A stretch of 64,000 nt of DNA from contig JAEKLQ010000033.1 of NCBI GenBank assembly GCA_019509785.1, forward strand, positions 48,997 through 112,996. The letters are read 5' to 3'. Source of the stretch: Fibrobacterota bacterium. GTDB lineage: Bacteria; Fibrobacterota; Fibrobacteria; UBA11236. Positions within the stretch are counted from its first letter, which is position 1; the number at the start of each line of letters is the position of its first letter. The notes beneath the pieces are model-generated. The model worked only from the letters and a program-made list of their open reading frames with translations. It was not told the DNA's origin and did not search any database. Shown here piece after piece: positions 1-9,316 of this stretch. Both the position numbers and the translations under genes were made by a program.

Positions 1-494
1 ATTTGCCGGGCGGTGCCGGTGGCATCCTGCTGGATGGCGATGAGGCAAGGCACACCGCCGCCCTTGGTGAACTCGCTGCGGACCAGATGGCCCGGGCCCT
101 TGGGCGCGATCATGATCACGTTCACGTCCTTCGGGGGCTTGATGATGCCGAAGTGGATGTTGAAGCCATGGGACCAAACCAGAGTCTTGCCGGGCTTCAG
201 GTTGGGCAGGATGTCGGCTTCGTACACCGCCTTCTGCACTTCGTCCGGCAGCAGGATCTGGATGATATCGGCCTGGGCGGCGGCCTCGGCGGCGGACACG
301 GGCTTGAAGCCATGCTTGACGGCGAGCTTGTAATTGGGCGAACCCTTGCGCTGGCCGATGATGACCTTGACCCCGCTATCGCGCAGGTTCTGGGCCTGGG
401 CATGTCCCTGGCTGCCGTAGCCGATCACGGCCACGGTCTTGCCCTTGAGGGGCGCCATCGACCCGTCCTTCATGGTGTACACTTTCAACGCCAT
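1..494 (-). CDS. ilvC: Ketol-acid reductoisomerase, N-terminal part (truncated by window edge)
   Basis: KARI converts acetolactate or acetohydroxybutyrate to the dihydroxy acids of valine, leucine and isoleucine synthesis, using NADPH and Mg2+. The reverse-strand frame starts [20 protein letters not shown] and runs open to base 1, giving about 164 of the usual 330-340 residues. The Rossmann motif [13 protein letters not shown] is followed by a cofactor-specificity loop [12 protein letters not shown], whose Arg/Lys/Ser suit NADPH, and by [10 protein letters not shown] and [12 protein letters not shown]. All are class I KARI landmarks. AGGAAAGGA lies a few bases upstream of the ATG at 494, so the start is well supported. 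The catalytic acidic residues lie beyond the window and cannot be checked. The gene diverges from the secreted protein at 692. Confidence 0.95.
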   Translation of the reverse strand, partial: MALKVYTMKDGSMAPLKGKTVAVIGYGSQGHAQAQNLRDSGVKVIIGQRKGSPNYKLAVKHGFKPVSAAEAAAQADIIQILLPDEVQKAVYEADILPNLKPGKTLVWSHGFNIHFGIIKPPKDVNVIMIAPKGPGHLVRSEFTKGGGVPCLIAIQQDATGTARQ

Positions 495-691
495 CGCTTC
501 GTCCTTTCCTGGCCCGACCCGAGATGGGGCGGCCCGTTTTCCCGTATCCTGAAAATCAGGGCGGGAATTTAGCAAAAAGGCGAAATTACCGGGAGGGACC
601 CGAACCGCGCCCAGGTAAATTGAGCTTAAGTTCATAATACACCGCCTCGGAACGGGCGGCGCCGGATCGCCGAATCAAGGAGATTGAGCCC

Positions 692-1600
692 ATGGGAAAA
701 GACGCGACGCTTCGTGCCTGCCTGGCTGCCATCGCCTTTAGCGCGGCCTGGACTCCTCCCGCAAGGGCCTGTTGCGAAGGCCCGGACGGCCATTCCCTGG
801 TCGGCTTCGGGCCGCGGGGCGAAGCCGTGGTTCAGGAAGGCTTGCTGGACCTGATGGTGGAAAGGACGTCGAACGCCGGTCCGGCCGGCGCTTCCGCATC
901 CCTCAAGGTCCTTTCCCGGCGCCCGGTGGATACCGCCATCTTCTTCAATGACGGCATCGAACCTCGCGACAGCGTGGTCGCGAGCGTTTCTTACGACGGC
1001 AGCGGCATCCCCGATTCTTTTATCGATAGCACCTCGGGCGTCAGGCTGACCGCCGGCGATACGCTGCGGAATAGGATCGTTTTGCGGGTCACGATGAAAG
1101 GGCACCCCGCTGTCTGGATGTACCGCCCGGAATGCCGTATCCTGTCCACGGACCCCGCCCCCTTCCCCATCGCAGATGCCTTGTCTTCTCTCGGTCGCTA
1201 CCTGGATACGGCTTGGGCGATCAACGGACAACCCAGGGGAATCGTGAAGGCGAAGCTGGGACCGGTCTTCACTACATCCATCGGTGGACCGGACGTTTCC
1301 TATACGGCGATGCCGACCGCCGATGCCTGGATCATCCGGTATACGTCGGGCAGCGGGGATTGCCCGGCAGGCTGCATAAACCACCAGAATACCTACTATC
1401 AGGTGACCCCCCTGGGAACCGTCTCGCTGACGAACGCGGACGCTCTCTTCGGCGGCGGCTGTACCCCTTTGTCCACCGTCGGTGCCCGTCCCCGCAAGTC
1501 CGTCTTAGGCCCGACATCCCGCTTCACTCCCGAGGGCCGGAAAATCCGGCGTTCTTCCCCGCCGCGCTCGGCGGCCTGGATCGAAGCGCCGCGGCCATAG
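692..1600 (+). CDS. Secreted hypothetical protein, 302 aa
   Basis: I do not recognise the family. The start at 692 has AAGGAG about 8 nt upstream. Residues 1-26 form a signal peptide: a basic start, a hydrophobic core rich in Ala and Leu, and an APARA-type cleavage region before CCEGPDG. The mature part is probably extracellular or periplasmic. A segment near residue 215 reads SGDCPAGCINHQNTYYQV, a paired-cysteine motif that could form a disulfide. The last 35 residues are basic and proline-rich and look like poorly conserved tail sequence. The gene stands alone, divergent from ilvC and convergent with the DCC-family gene at 1615. Function unknown. Confidence 0.75.
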   Translation: MGKDATLRACLAAIAFSAAWTPPARACCEGPDGHSLVGFGPRGEAVVQEGLLDLMVERTSNAGPAGASASLKVLSRRPVDTAIFFNDGIEPRDSVVASVSYDGSGIPDSFIDSTSGVRLTAGDTLRNRIVLRVTMKGHPAVWMYRPECRILSTDPAPFPIADALSSLGRYLDTAWAINGQPRGIVKAKLGPVFTTSIGGPDVSYTAMPTADAWIIRYTSGSGDCPAGCINHQNTYYQVTPLGTVSLTNADALFGGGCTPLSTVGARPRKSVLGPTSRFTPEGRKIRRSSPPRSAAWIEAPRP

Positions 1601-1614
1601 TCCGCTGAACTCGT

Positions 1615-2151
1615 TCAAGGCAGGAAACGCCCGCGCTCCGAAGGCTTCGGCATGCGGCAGGTCTCGCGCTTCCCGAACCAACGGTAGCGGTTGCGCGCGA
1701 CGAAATCATAAACGGTATCCCGGATGATACGCGGTATCCAAAGCAAAGGCACGGCCAGCCGCCATACGCCTCCTAAGCCCGCGATCACCCGTAGCGCCGC
1801 GTCCGACTTCCGGAACCAGCGCCCACGGTCCCAGAGCAAAAAGCTCCGCAGCGGATCGGAATCCCCCTGCGCGGGCGGGGGCCCGGGCGGCTGCGCTTCC
1901 ATCGCCCGCATCGCCGTGGCCGTCTCGCCTTGCAAGGCCGCGATCCGGAATCGGCCCCGCCCATCGCGGGCCGCCACGAAATCGGCGAAACCGTTGCACA
2001 GGGCGCATACGCCATCGAAAAAAAGGATGGGATGTTCGTCGGGACCGATGCGCGGCTCGGGCATGTACCCAAGGTAGATCTTGTCCCTCCCCCCGGCACC
2101 CGCCCCATCGCGATCGCGATGTTGCAGGCGGCCATATTGACGTATGAACAC
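1615..2151 (-). CDS. DCC-family (DUF393) thiol-disulfide oxidoreductase-like protein
   Basis: The sequence ILFFDGVCALCNGFADFVAA carries the DxxCxxC signature that defines the DCC/DUF393 family. A later LLWDRGRWFRKSDAALRVIAGLGG segment is also typical of the family, and total length (about 150-178 aa) fits. Family members are predicted thiol-disulfide oxidoreductases, but the physiological substrate is generally unknown. A GTG start at 2151 has AGGAAG 8 nt upstream. An internal ATG at 2064 (MPEPRIG) would leave the domain closer to the N-terminus but lacks a ribosome binding site, so the GTG is preferred. The C-terminus is basic with several Arg/Trp residues. Convergent with the gene at 692 and divergent from the gene at 2196. 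Confidence 0.85.
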   Translation of the reverse strand: MFIRQYGRLQHRDRDGAGAGGRDKIYLGYMPEPRIGPDEHPILFFDGVCALCNGFADFVAARDGRGRFRIAALQGETATAMRAMEAQPPGPPPAQGDSDPLRSFLLWDRGRWFRKSDAALRVIAGLGGVWRLAVPLLWIPRIIRDTVYDFVARNRYRWFGKRETCRMPKPSERGRFLP

Positions 2152-2195
2152 TTTTATTGCTTCCTTTTTAGTCCCACGATCAAAGGATGTATAGA

Positions 2196-2780
2196 GTGAG
2201 GTTCGTAATACCCTTTCCGGCTCTTATCTGCGCTATCGCATTCACTTCCGCAAACGCCCAAACCGACTCGACGGACATGCGGAACCAGCGGAAGTGGGCC
2301 ATCAGCGCCGAAATCGGGATGAACAGCCTGAGCAGCCTCGTGGGCCCGGTGGGGACCTATTATGCGATGCCGAGTTTGGCGATTGACCTCGGAGCCGGCC
2401 TCAGTTCCTCCGGGCTACGGCCCGGCCTGCGCGCGCGTTACCTGTTCACCCCCAAGGACAAGACCTCCTTCTACGGCGGGCTGGGATTGAAGTACGGTTT
2501 GGGATCGGGCAACCAGGAAGTCAAGGTCCAGGATTCGGATACCAAGGCCGATTTGAAGCTGGAGACCAAACCGACCACCTTCCTGGATTTCATGCTCGGA
2601 GTGGAATTCCTCGCCAACAACGGGTTCCTGGTTATCTCCAATCTCGGCTATTCGCAATTGCTTTCCGATAAGCCATATGAAATCACCGAAGGCGTCGCCA
2701 GCGATAAAGGCAAAAAGGTCCTAGACACCGTATTCGGCAGCGGTCTCATGCTTTCCGTATCCCTGGGAAAAGCTTTCTAA
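2196..2780 (+). CDS. Outer-membrane beta-barrel-like protein, ~194 aa
   Basis: The protein has a signal peptide (VRFVIPFPALICAIAFTSANA, then QTDSTD) followed by alternating hydrophobic/polar strands such as FYGGLGLKYGLGSG and FLDFMLGVEFLANNGF. It ends in Phe (VSLGKAF), as many outer-membrane barrels do. Length suits an eight-stranded barrel of the OmpA/OmpW size class. Start choice: an ATG at 2187 lies directly against AAAGGA, too close for ribosome binding, whereas the GTG at 2196 is spaced about 7 nt from it and begins the signal peptide directly. GTG is therefore preferred. No specific ligand or function can be inferred. A monocistronic gene is likely. Confidence 0.7.
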   Translation: MRFVIPFPALICAIAFTSANAQTDSTDMRNQRKWAISAEIGMNSLSSLVGPVGTYYAMPSLAIDLGAGLSSSGLRPGLRARYLFTPKDKTSFYGGLGLKYGLGSGNQEVKVQDSDTKADLKLETKPTTFLDFMLGVEFLANNGFLVISNLGYSQLLSDKPYEITEGVASDKGKKVLDTVFGSGLMLSVSLGKAF

Positions 2781-2830
2781 CCGACCACCCGGGTCATTCC
2801 TTTCTTTCCCTTTATTCCCTTTCGCCCAAT

Positions 2831-3070
2831 GGGCGGAGTTGGTCCGCGAATCGCGGGCGGAGACGGGCTGGGCGGGGCGCGGGGAGGCGAATCGAGGCGG
2901 AGCGCGTCACGGGAATCGGTAACGGGCCGATAAAAGCGAAAGCCCGCGCTCTTCAAATGCGCGGGCGACCTGATTCCCGGGACACGCGTAGACCTCGCCC
3001 ATAGGCCAGCCTCGTCTGAGCCTCCCCGCGCCCACGTACAGCCCGGGACCAACCCCGAGCTTCGCGGCCC
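2831..3070 (+). ncRNA. Candidate rod-like structured RNA, 6S-RNA-like
   Basis: This 317-nt gap has no credible ORF but folds as one long nested rod. 2838-2845 pairs with 3046-3053 (8 bp), 2864-2870 with 3039-3045 (7 bp), and 2875-2888 with 3020-3033 (14 bp perfect). 2903-2907 then pairs with 2984-2988, 2910-2917 with 2972-2979, and the apex is a 7-bp hairpin 2942-2948/2960-2966. The 14-bp stem and the apical arm are separated by an asymmetric internal bubble (14 nt on the 5' side, 31 nt on the 3' side). A closing stem, large asymmetric central bubble and bulged apical arm is the architecture of 6S RNA. No 4.5S SRP signature (GGAAGNAGC region), RNase P or tmRNA signature is present. Strand and ends are inferred. 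Confidence 0.4.
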
Positions 3071-3097
3071 AACCCCCCGATTTATATCTTGTTCCCC

Positions 3098-4446
<1,349 letters not shown>

Positions 4447-4450
<4 letters not shown>

Positions 4451-4884
4451 ACCTTAAAAACCTGGTACCTCCCCTCGTCGCCGCGGCCTTGATGGGTTGT
4501 ATCCTCGGGGGGCCGGGCCAATCGGTGCGACAGTCTTCCGCGGATCCGGATCCTTCGGAGCCCCTGACCGTCGCGCCCACCGCTTCCATCCCCTATACGG
4601 TCGCGGGGGGATGGCTCGTCGAAAAGATTTCCGCCGACTCCGCCTTTACCTGCTATAAAGGTCCGGTCCGCATGGTGCGCGACACTTTTTCCGAACGCTT
4701 CGATTCCCTGCGCATCGATTTGGCCGATAGTCTCCTCACCCTGACCCTGCCATCCCATCCTACCGGCCTGGGGGGAGGCTATGTCCAGCCAGACAAGGTC
4801 TTCCGCCTGGCCCGGTTCGGAAAGGGAACGGGCCTGGAAGGGCGCTGGCGCCAGCTTTCCATGCGCTTGGAATCACTGGACTAG
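4447..4884 (+). CDS. Lipoprotein, N-terminal half of a gene split by an in-frame stop
   Basis: This 145-aa frame starts on the ATGA overlap with ffh and has a lipoprotein signal peptide with lipobox LMGC (Cys18), so the product would be lipid-anchored. The remainder (e.g. GGWLVEKISADSAFTCYKG) belongs to no family I recognise. It resembles the short lipoproteins with repeated YT/DS-rich strands found elsewhere in this window. The frame ends at TAG 4882-4884, and the very same frame continues uninterrupted to 5328 with related composition. The two halves therefore look like one lipoprotein gene of about 293 aa broken by a single nonsense codon. See 4900-5328. Confidence 0.6.
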
Positions 4885-4899
4885 GATACGGATACGGCT

Positions 4900-5328
4900 A
4901 TGCGCGAGGTGCGCCGATTGGACAATGATTTCGGGGCCTGGTGGGCCTCCCAGGTGATCATCGAATGGGAAATCGCCGGCGGCGTGGTGAAGATCCGCTA
5001 TTCCGCGCTTTGGTCCAAGCTGATTCGCGACGTTTGGAACCTCGCATCCCCGCGCGCCGCGGATATGCCCACGACTCCGGATTCAGCCCGCTATGATATC
5101 GAATTGGAAACCGTGGATGCCAATAGCCTACGGTATCACGGGCTCCGCAACGGGGAATCCGTCACGCTAACCGTGCATGGGTTCGATACCACGAGCTTCT
5201 CCAGTTCCACGCCCGCCGTCCATCCCGACTATACCTATCCCGGCCCCAAGGTCCCCGACTGCAGCATGACGGACGCGCGGGATTGGTTCGACCAATTCCG
5301 GGAAGCCAACCGGCGGCCGGGGCCATAA
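4900..5328 (+). CDS. C-terminal continuation of the split lipoprotein gene
   Basis: This 142-aa frame begins with an ATG at 4900, six codons after the TAG at 4882-4884 and in the same frame as the upstream half. It has no signal peptide, no clear ribosome binding site and no independent domain. The start MREVRRLDNDFGAWWASQVI reads like mid-protein sequence rather than a natural N-terminus. The C-terminal half contains beta-strand-like segments (YDIELETVDANSLRYHGL) similar in flavour to the upstream half. It is best read as the rest of the same lipoprotein. If the stop is real, this part would be untranslated or made only by readthrough or internal initiation; a sequencing error is the alternative. 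Confidence 0.5.
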   Translation: MREVRRLDNDFGAWWASQVIIEWEIAGGVVKIRYSALWSKLIRDVWNLASPRAADMPTTPDSARYDIELETVDANSLRYHGLRNGESVTLTVHGFDTTSFSSSTPAVHPDYTYPGPKVPDCSMTDARDWFDQFREANRRPGP

Positions 5329-5352
5329 GCGCCCCGGCTCCTCGACTATCGA

Positions 5353-6816
5353 TCACTCCCCATCTGCGCGCAAGCCCAACCCCGGTAAGGCCCGGGTCTT
5401 TTCCAAGCGAACCGCCTGCAACGCTTCCCCATCCAAGCCGAGCATGCGCAGAAGGGTCGGCGCGATCTGGGTCGTCTGTACCGGGGTCTTGATCCCCGAT
5501 GGCGCAATCCCTGGTCCCGCGACCAGCAAGGCCACGTGGGTGTCGTTATCCGCGAAGCCGCCGTGCTCGGCCAACTTGGTCGCGCTCAGCTTGCCGTAGA
5601 TCACCCCGTGCACCGGCACCACCGCGATATCGGGAGCGCGATTGTCCTTGAGGGGATCAGGGAACATCAGCTTGAGGGCGTCGCCGCTTAGCACTTCCTG
5701 GATGCCCGCCATGGCCTGATGATCGCGCAGGGCCTTGGCCGCCGCCTCGGTCTTGGATTGATCCGTCAGCCAGATGAGGCCCACGTCGTCTTCCGTGGCT
5801 TGGGCCACCAGGCCAGGCTGGATCGCGTTGATCAGGTTCGGGATGATCTTGCTATCCACCATCTGCCGGCGCAAGGGATCGATGGGCGATTGGCCGTGCT
5901 TGGCGGAAATGATGATTGCCGTAGAGCGATCCAATCCGTGCATGCGCAACGCGTCGATCATTTTGCCGATGGATTGATCGGTATGCTCCAGCGCATCGGC
6001 GAGATTCGCGCTGGGCGTCCCCGCTCCGTCCGCGTAACCATCGACTTTCTGGCCCACGCTCACGGCCTGGAAGTTCATTCCGAACAGGTTCGGGGCGCCT
6101 ACCCGCTTCTTGCCCGCATGGTCCCAGCCCGCGATCTCGTTCAGGATGGCTTTCACCTTGATATCGTCATAAGTCTCGCAAAGCGACACGCTGCTCGTGA
6201 AACCGGCGGCGCTGTTGATCTCCGGCGCGAACAGATCGTCCACGCCGCGCCCCGAAGGCCCGTTCACGATTTCGTAAGAAGGATGCTTGTCCGACCAGGC
6301 GGTGCGGCCGCCCGCGGCCTTCACGACTTCGAAAACCGTATTCACGCGCAGGAACTGGTGAGGATAAACCGGCTTCTTGGTGGCGGGATCCAACGGCAAG
6401 GCCTTGGGATCGATGCCGCCACCGGCATCCAGGGAATCCATATTGATATCCACGGATTCGTCATAAACCACTTCGGTGCCATGTACGCTGCAGTCCGATC
6501 CGGGAGCGCAAAGGTTGCGATCGTAGCTGTCGTCGTAATAGACGCCGGTGGAAATCGGGGAGCCGCCGGTGACCATGGCCAAGAGGCCGGGGTACGAATC
6601 GGAAGGCTTGCTCGACGATGCCTCGGTATAGGTCGCGCCCACGGATGACAGCCTGGCCAAGGCCGATCCCGGATGCCCGGCGACGAAGCGAGCAAGATCG
6701 AGGGCATGCATACCGTCGACGCTGATGAGAAGCACGTGGCGGACCGGTTCGGCGCGGTCATGCGCATGCGCGCAGGCCAGGCCAAGCCCTAGGGCGAAAA
6801 AAAGCTTCGAATTCAT
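5353..6816 (-). CDS. Secreted alkaline-phosphatase-superfamily phosphodiesterase
   Basis: A 487-aa exported member of the type I phosphodiesterase/nucleotide pyrophosphatase branch of the alkaline phosphatase superfamily. The ATG at 6816 has AAGGGG about 6 nt upstream and begins a signal peptide (MNSKLFFALGLGLACAHAHD); an in-frame GTG at 6852 is less likely. HVLLISVDGMHALDL supplies the first metal-binding Asp. A downstream ISAKHGQSPID motif and a late HGGFADNDTHVALLVAGPGI segment with metal-ligand His residues match the superfamily. The enzymes hydrolyse phosphodiester or pyrophosphate bonds using two metal ions; the natural substrate cannot be read from sequence. It converges with the split lipoprotein and lies between ffh and rpsP, which are often adjacent in other bacteria. 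Confidence 0.88.
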   Translation of the reverse strand: MNSKLFFALGLGLACAHAHDRAEPVRHVLLISVDGMHALDLARFVAGHPGSALARLSSVGATYTEASSSKPSDSYPGLLAMVTGGSPISTGVYYDDSYDRNLCAPGSDCSVHGTEVVYDESVDINMDSLDAGGGIDPKALPLDPATKKPVYPHQFLRVNTVFEVVKAAGGRTAWSDKHPSYEIVNGPSGRGVDDLFAPEINSAAGFTSSVSLCETYDDIKVKAILNEIAGWDHAGKKRVGAPNLFGMNFQAVSVGQKVDGYADGAGTPSANLADALEHTDQSIGKMIDALRMHGLDRSTAIIISAKHGQSPIDPLRRQMVDSKIIPNLINAIQPGLVAQATEDDVGLIWLTDQSKTEAAAKALRDHQAMAGIQEVLSGDALKLMFPDPLKDNRAPDIAVVPVHGVIYGKLSATKLAEHGGFADNDTHVALLVAGPGIAPSGIKTPVQTTQIAPTLLRMLGLDGEALQAVRLEKTRALPGLGLRADGE

Positions 6817-6985
6817 GCAGAACCCCTTTTGAATCTGGTTTCCGGAGAGCACTTCGCTTCCAGGGGTTGGAAATTAGAGGAGAAGAGGATCCGACCCCAT
6901 TACGGGAAGGTTTCCGTTTTATTAACGAGGCGATGGCGGGGAAGCGGCGAAATCCGGCCGTTTGCCATCGATCCTGGGATTGCCT

Positions 6986-7014
6986 TTGAAAATCCTGGGC
7001 TTTCTTCCTAAATT
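6986..7014 (+). promoter_or_regulatory. Strong sigma-70-type promoter of the rpsP operon
   Basis: TTGAAA at 6986-6991 and TAAATT at 7009-7014 are separated by exactly 17 bp, close to consensus. The predicted start of transcription near 7021 leaves a short leader containing GGAGG (7036-7040) before the TTG start of rpsP. This is the clearest housekeeping promoter in the window and suits a ribosomal protein operon. Confidence 0.75.
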
Positions 7015-7044
7015 AGACCACCTCAGAAAATACGTGGAGGCCCT

Positions 7045-7464
7045 TTGTCCGTTGTCATCAGATTGTCCCGCCAGGGGCACCGTCATCGTCCCTTCTTCCG
7101 CATTGCGGTGGCCGATCAACGCAAGGCCGCCACGGGAAAGTTCCTGCAGCATATCGGCTACTATGATCCCGCCGCCAATCCGCCGACCCTGAAGATCGAC
7201 GAGCCCAGCGCCATCAAGTGGATGCAGGTAGGCGCCCAGCCTTCGGACACCGTGCGGTCCCTGTTCCATCATCAGGGGATCATGGACAAGTTCGCCAAGA
7301 TCAAGGGCGGCAAGGCCAGCATCGAATCCGCGAGCAAGGGAATCAGCTGGAAGCCGAAGAAGCCCAAGCTCCATAAGAAGAAGAAGGAAGCTCTCGCCAA
7401 GGAGAAGGAAGCCGCCGCCAAGGCCGCTCCGGCTGCGCCCGCCGCAGAAGCTCCGGCCGCCTGA
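7045..7464 (+). CDS. rpsP: 30S ribosomal protein S16 with Ala/Lys-rich tail
   Basis: S16 is a small-subunit protein needed for 30S assembly. The N-terminal 80 residues (SVVIRLSRQGHRHRPFFRI, then VADQRKAATGKFLQHIGYYDP) match the family closely. The start is TTG at 7045, with GGAGG 5-6 nt upstream, and no ATG is available at the conserved N-terminus. The protein is 139 aa, longer than the usual 80-90. The surplus is a C-terminal extension of Lys and Ala (KKPKLHKKKKEALAKEKEAA) that is probably disordered and RNA-binding. First gene of the classical rpsP-rimM-trmD-rplS operon. A KH-domain gene (khpA), common between rpsP and rimM elsewhere, is absent. Confidence 0.96.
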   Translation: MSVVIRLSRQGHRHRPFFRIAVADQRKAATGKFLQHIGYYDPAANPPTLKIDEPSAIKWMQVGAQPSDTVRSLFHHQGIMDKFAKIKGGKASIESASKGISWKPKKPKLHKKKKEALAKEKEAAAKAAPAAPAAEAPAA

Positions 7465-7496
7465 ACCCTTACTTCCTCACCTAGGAAAGTTCCCGA

Positions 7497-7523
7497 GGCC
7501 GGCGGTTAAACCGGCCCTTTTGT
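7497..7523 (+). terminator. Hairpin with T-rich tail between rpsP and rimM
   Basis: GGCCGG (7497-7502) and CCGGCC (7511-7516) form a 6-bp GC stem around an 8-nt loop, followed by CTTTTGTT. It looks like a weak intrinsic terminator or attenuator, which would give rpsP more transcript than the RNA-modification genes downstream. Partial termination is inferred from position only. Confidence 0.55.
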
Positions 7524-7535
7524 TATCTACCCCTT

Positions 7536-8072
7536 ATGTCCCAGAAGCCCCCCACCCCGGAAGACCTCGTCCTCGTCGGCTACACCCAAAAGCCCTATGG
7601 CCTCTTGGGCGAGATGAAGGTGCGTCCGACCAGTTTCGATTTCGATCGCCATGCGTCCTTATCGAAGGTGTATTTCCGCAAGCGGGAGGGCGCCGAAATC
7701 CTGGAATTGGAAATCCGCGGGACCCGCGGGGACGGCGAGTTCTGGTATCTGAAATTCAACGGCATGCGCACACCGGAAGCGATCGCCCACTTGAGCGGGG
7801 GCCAATTGCTCATCCCGGATACCGAACGCCTGGAGCTCCCCGCCGACATGATCTACGTCTCCGACGTCCCGGGGATGCAGGTCATCGACGAGACCGGGGC
7901 CGTGGTGGGCTCGGTGGTGGAGGTGCTGGAGCAGGGCGCCAGCGAGCTATTGGTGATCGGAACCGGGATGAAGGATATCCACATCCCCTGGAACGATCAT
8001 TTCGTGAAAGGCATCGATAAGGCCGAGCGCAAGGTGCGCGTGGACCTTTCGGCCCTGCGGGGCCTGTTATGA
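7536..8072 (+). CDS. rimM: 16S rRNA processing protein RimM
   Basis: RimM assists late maturation of the 30S head and binds S19. The 178-aa protein has the normal two-domain layout. The N-terminal RimM barrel starts DLVLVGYTQKPYGLLGEMKV and includes FWYLKFNGMRTPEAIAHLSG. The C-terminal PRC-barrel contains MQVIDETGAVVGSVVEVLEQ and the conserved HIPWNDHFVKGID. The ATG at 7536 has no ribosome binding site. It follows the rpsP hairpin, and TTATCT lies 7 nt upstream, so a separate weak promoter is possible. The stop overlaps the trmD start (ATGA), implying translational coupling. Confidence 0.95.
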   Translation: MSQKPPTPEDLVLVGYTQKPYGLLGEMKVRPTSFDFDRHASLSKVYFRKREGAEILELEIRGTRGDGEFWYLKFNGMRTPEAIAHLSGGQLLIPDTERLELPADMIYVSDVPGMQVIDETGAVVGSVVEVLEQGASELLVIGTGMKDIHIPWNDHFVKGIDKAERKVRVDLSALRGLL

Positions 8073-8797
8073 GGATCGATGTCCTCACCCTGTTCCCGGA
8101 AATGTTCGCGTCCCTGGACGCCAGCATCCCGGGGCGGGCCCGTAAGGCGGGGGTCCTGGAGCTCAAATGCCATTCCCTTAGGGACTTCGCCATAAACAAG
8201 TACGGACAGGTCGATGACGTGCCCTTCGGCGGGGAAGCCGGCATGGTGCTACGGCCGGAACCCCTGAAAAAGGGGTTGGAGCACGTTTCCACGCTTTTGG
8301 GACGGAAACCGCATGTCTTGCACATGAGCGCCCAGGGACGGATTTTTACCCAGGATAGGGCCAAGGAATTGGCCAAAACCGAGAATCTTCTTATAATTTG
8401 CGGGCACTACAAAGGCGTCGACCAACGGTTCGTGGATGCCTATGTGGATGAAGAACTTAGCATCGGCGACTACGTGGTATCGGGGGGTGAACTTCCCGCC
8501 ATGGTGGTCATTGATGCGATCGCCCGGCTTCTGCCCGGCGTGCTTGGGGACGTGGCTTCGGCCGAAACCGATTCTTTCTTCCTGCCCCATCGCCTGGGTT
8601 GGCCGGTTTACACCCGGCCGCAGGATTTCGAAGGACGGTTGGTGCCGGAAGCGTTGGTTTCGGGGCATCATGAAAATATCCGGAAGTGGCGCATCAAGGC
8701 CAGCCTGGAACTGACTCGCCGGAACCGCCCGGATCTCTTCCGCTCGGCCCAGCTGACGGATGAAGAGAAAAAGATACTGGGGACTTCTCCCGCCTGA
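8069..8797 (+). CDS. trmD: tRNA (guanine-N1-)-methyltransferase TrmD
   Basis: TrmD methylates G37 of tRNAs with S-adenosylmethionine and so prevents +1 frameshifting. The 242-aa SPOUT protein starts MRIDVLTLFPEMF. It shows the knot motifs GEAGMVLRPEPL, ICGHYKGVDQRFVDAYVDEE and IGDYVVSGGELPAMVVIDAI, then a C-terminal domain with PVYTRPQDFEGR and HHENIRKWR. All conserved blocks are intact. It overlaps rimM by 4 nt and is followed 42 nt later by rplS, the standard order. Confidence 0.97.
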   Translation: MRIDVLTLFPEMFASLDASIPGRARKAGVLELKCHSLRDFAINKYGQVDDVPFGGEAGMVLRPEPLKKGLEHVSTLLGRKPHVLHMSAQGRIFTQDRAKELAKTENLLIICGHYKGVDQRFVDAYVDEELSIGDYVVSGGELPAMVVIDAIARLLPGVLGDVASAETDSFFLPHRLGWPVYTRPQDFEGRLVPEALVSGHHENIRKWRIKASLELTRRNRPDLFRSAQLTDEEKKILGTSPA

Positions 8798-8839
8798 TCG
8801 GCGGAGACGCCCCGAAGACTTAGACGAAAGGACTTGAAC

Positions 8840-9301
8840 ATGCATTCCACGGTAGCCGCCATCCATCATGCCAACCTGAAGACCGACGTGCCGGAATTCC
8901 GCGCGGGCGACACCGTGAGCGTCGACTTCAAGGTTATCGAAGGCGCCAAAGAGCGCATCCAGACCTTCACCGGCGTAGTGATCCAACGCCGCGGGTCCGG
9001 GATCTCCGAAACCTTCACGGTCCGCAAGATCTCCAACAACATCCCGGTCGAGCGCATTTTCCCGCTCAACTCACCGCGCATCGCCTCCATCAAGGTGAAT
9101 CGCCTGGGCAAGGTCCGCCGCGCCCGCATTTTCTACATGCGCGATCTGCAGGGCAAAGCCGCCCGTATCAAGGAGCGCGAGGCCAAGGCCGTGGCCGCGC
9201 CGGCTTCCGCCCCCGCCGCTCCAGCAGCGGCCGCCGCGCCGAAGTCCTCCAAGGTCAAGGCCGCCAAAGCCGCCAAGGCCAAGGCCGAAGCGACCGCCTA
9301 G
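8840..9301 (+). CDS. rplS: 50S ribosomal protein L19 with Ala/Lys-rich tail
   Basis: L19 lies at the 30S-50S interface. The core ([60 protein letters not shown]) is canonical. Total length is 153 aa against the usual 115-120. The extra 35-40 residues are an Ala/Pro then Lys/Ala-rich extension ([18 protein letters not shown]) like that of S16 in the same operon. The ATG at 8840 has AAGGA 7 nt upstream; an in-frame TTG at 8834 is less likely. Last gene of the operon, followed by a strong hairpin at 9317-9345. Confidence 0.96.
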   Translation: MHSTVAAIHHANLKTDVPEFRAGDTVSVDFKVIEGAKERIQTFTGVVIQRRGSGISETFTVRKISNNIPVERIFPLNSPRIASIKVNRLGKVRRARIFYMRDLQGKAARIKEREAKAVAAPASAPAAPAAAAAPKSSKVKAAKAAKAKAEATA

Positions 9302-9316
9302 CCGATGGTCCGCCCT

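Noticed and set aside
1132..1608. Alternative frame at the end of the secreted protein gene at 692 suggesting a frameshift
   Set aside because: The 692 frame keeps normal composition and a signal peptide through most of its length; only the last ~35 residues are poor and no homology favours the other frame.
5283..6648. Long forward-strand frames overlapping the phosphodiesterase gene (e.g. 5719-6648)
   Set aside because: They are antisense shadows of a well-supported reverse-strand gene, with His/Arg/Gln-rich composition and no domain.
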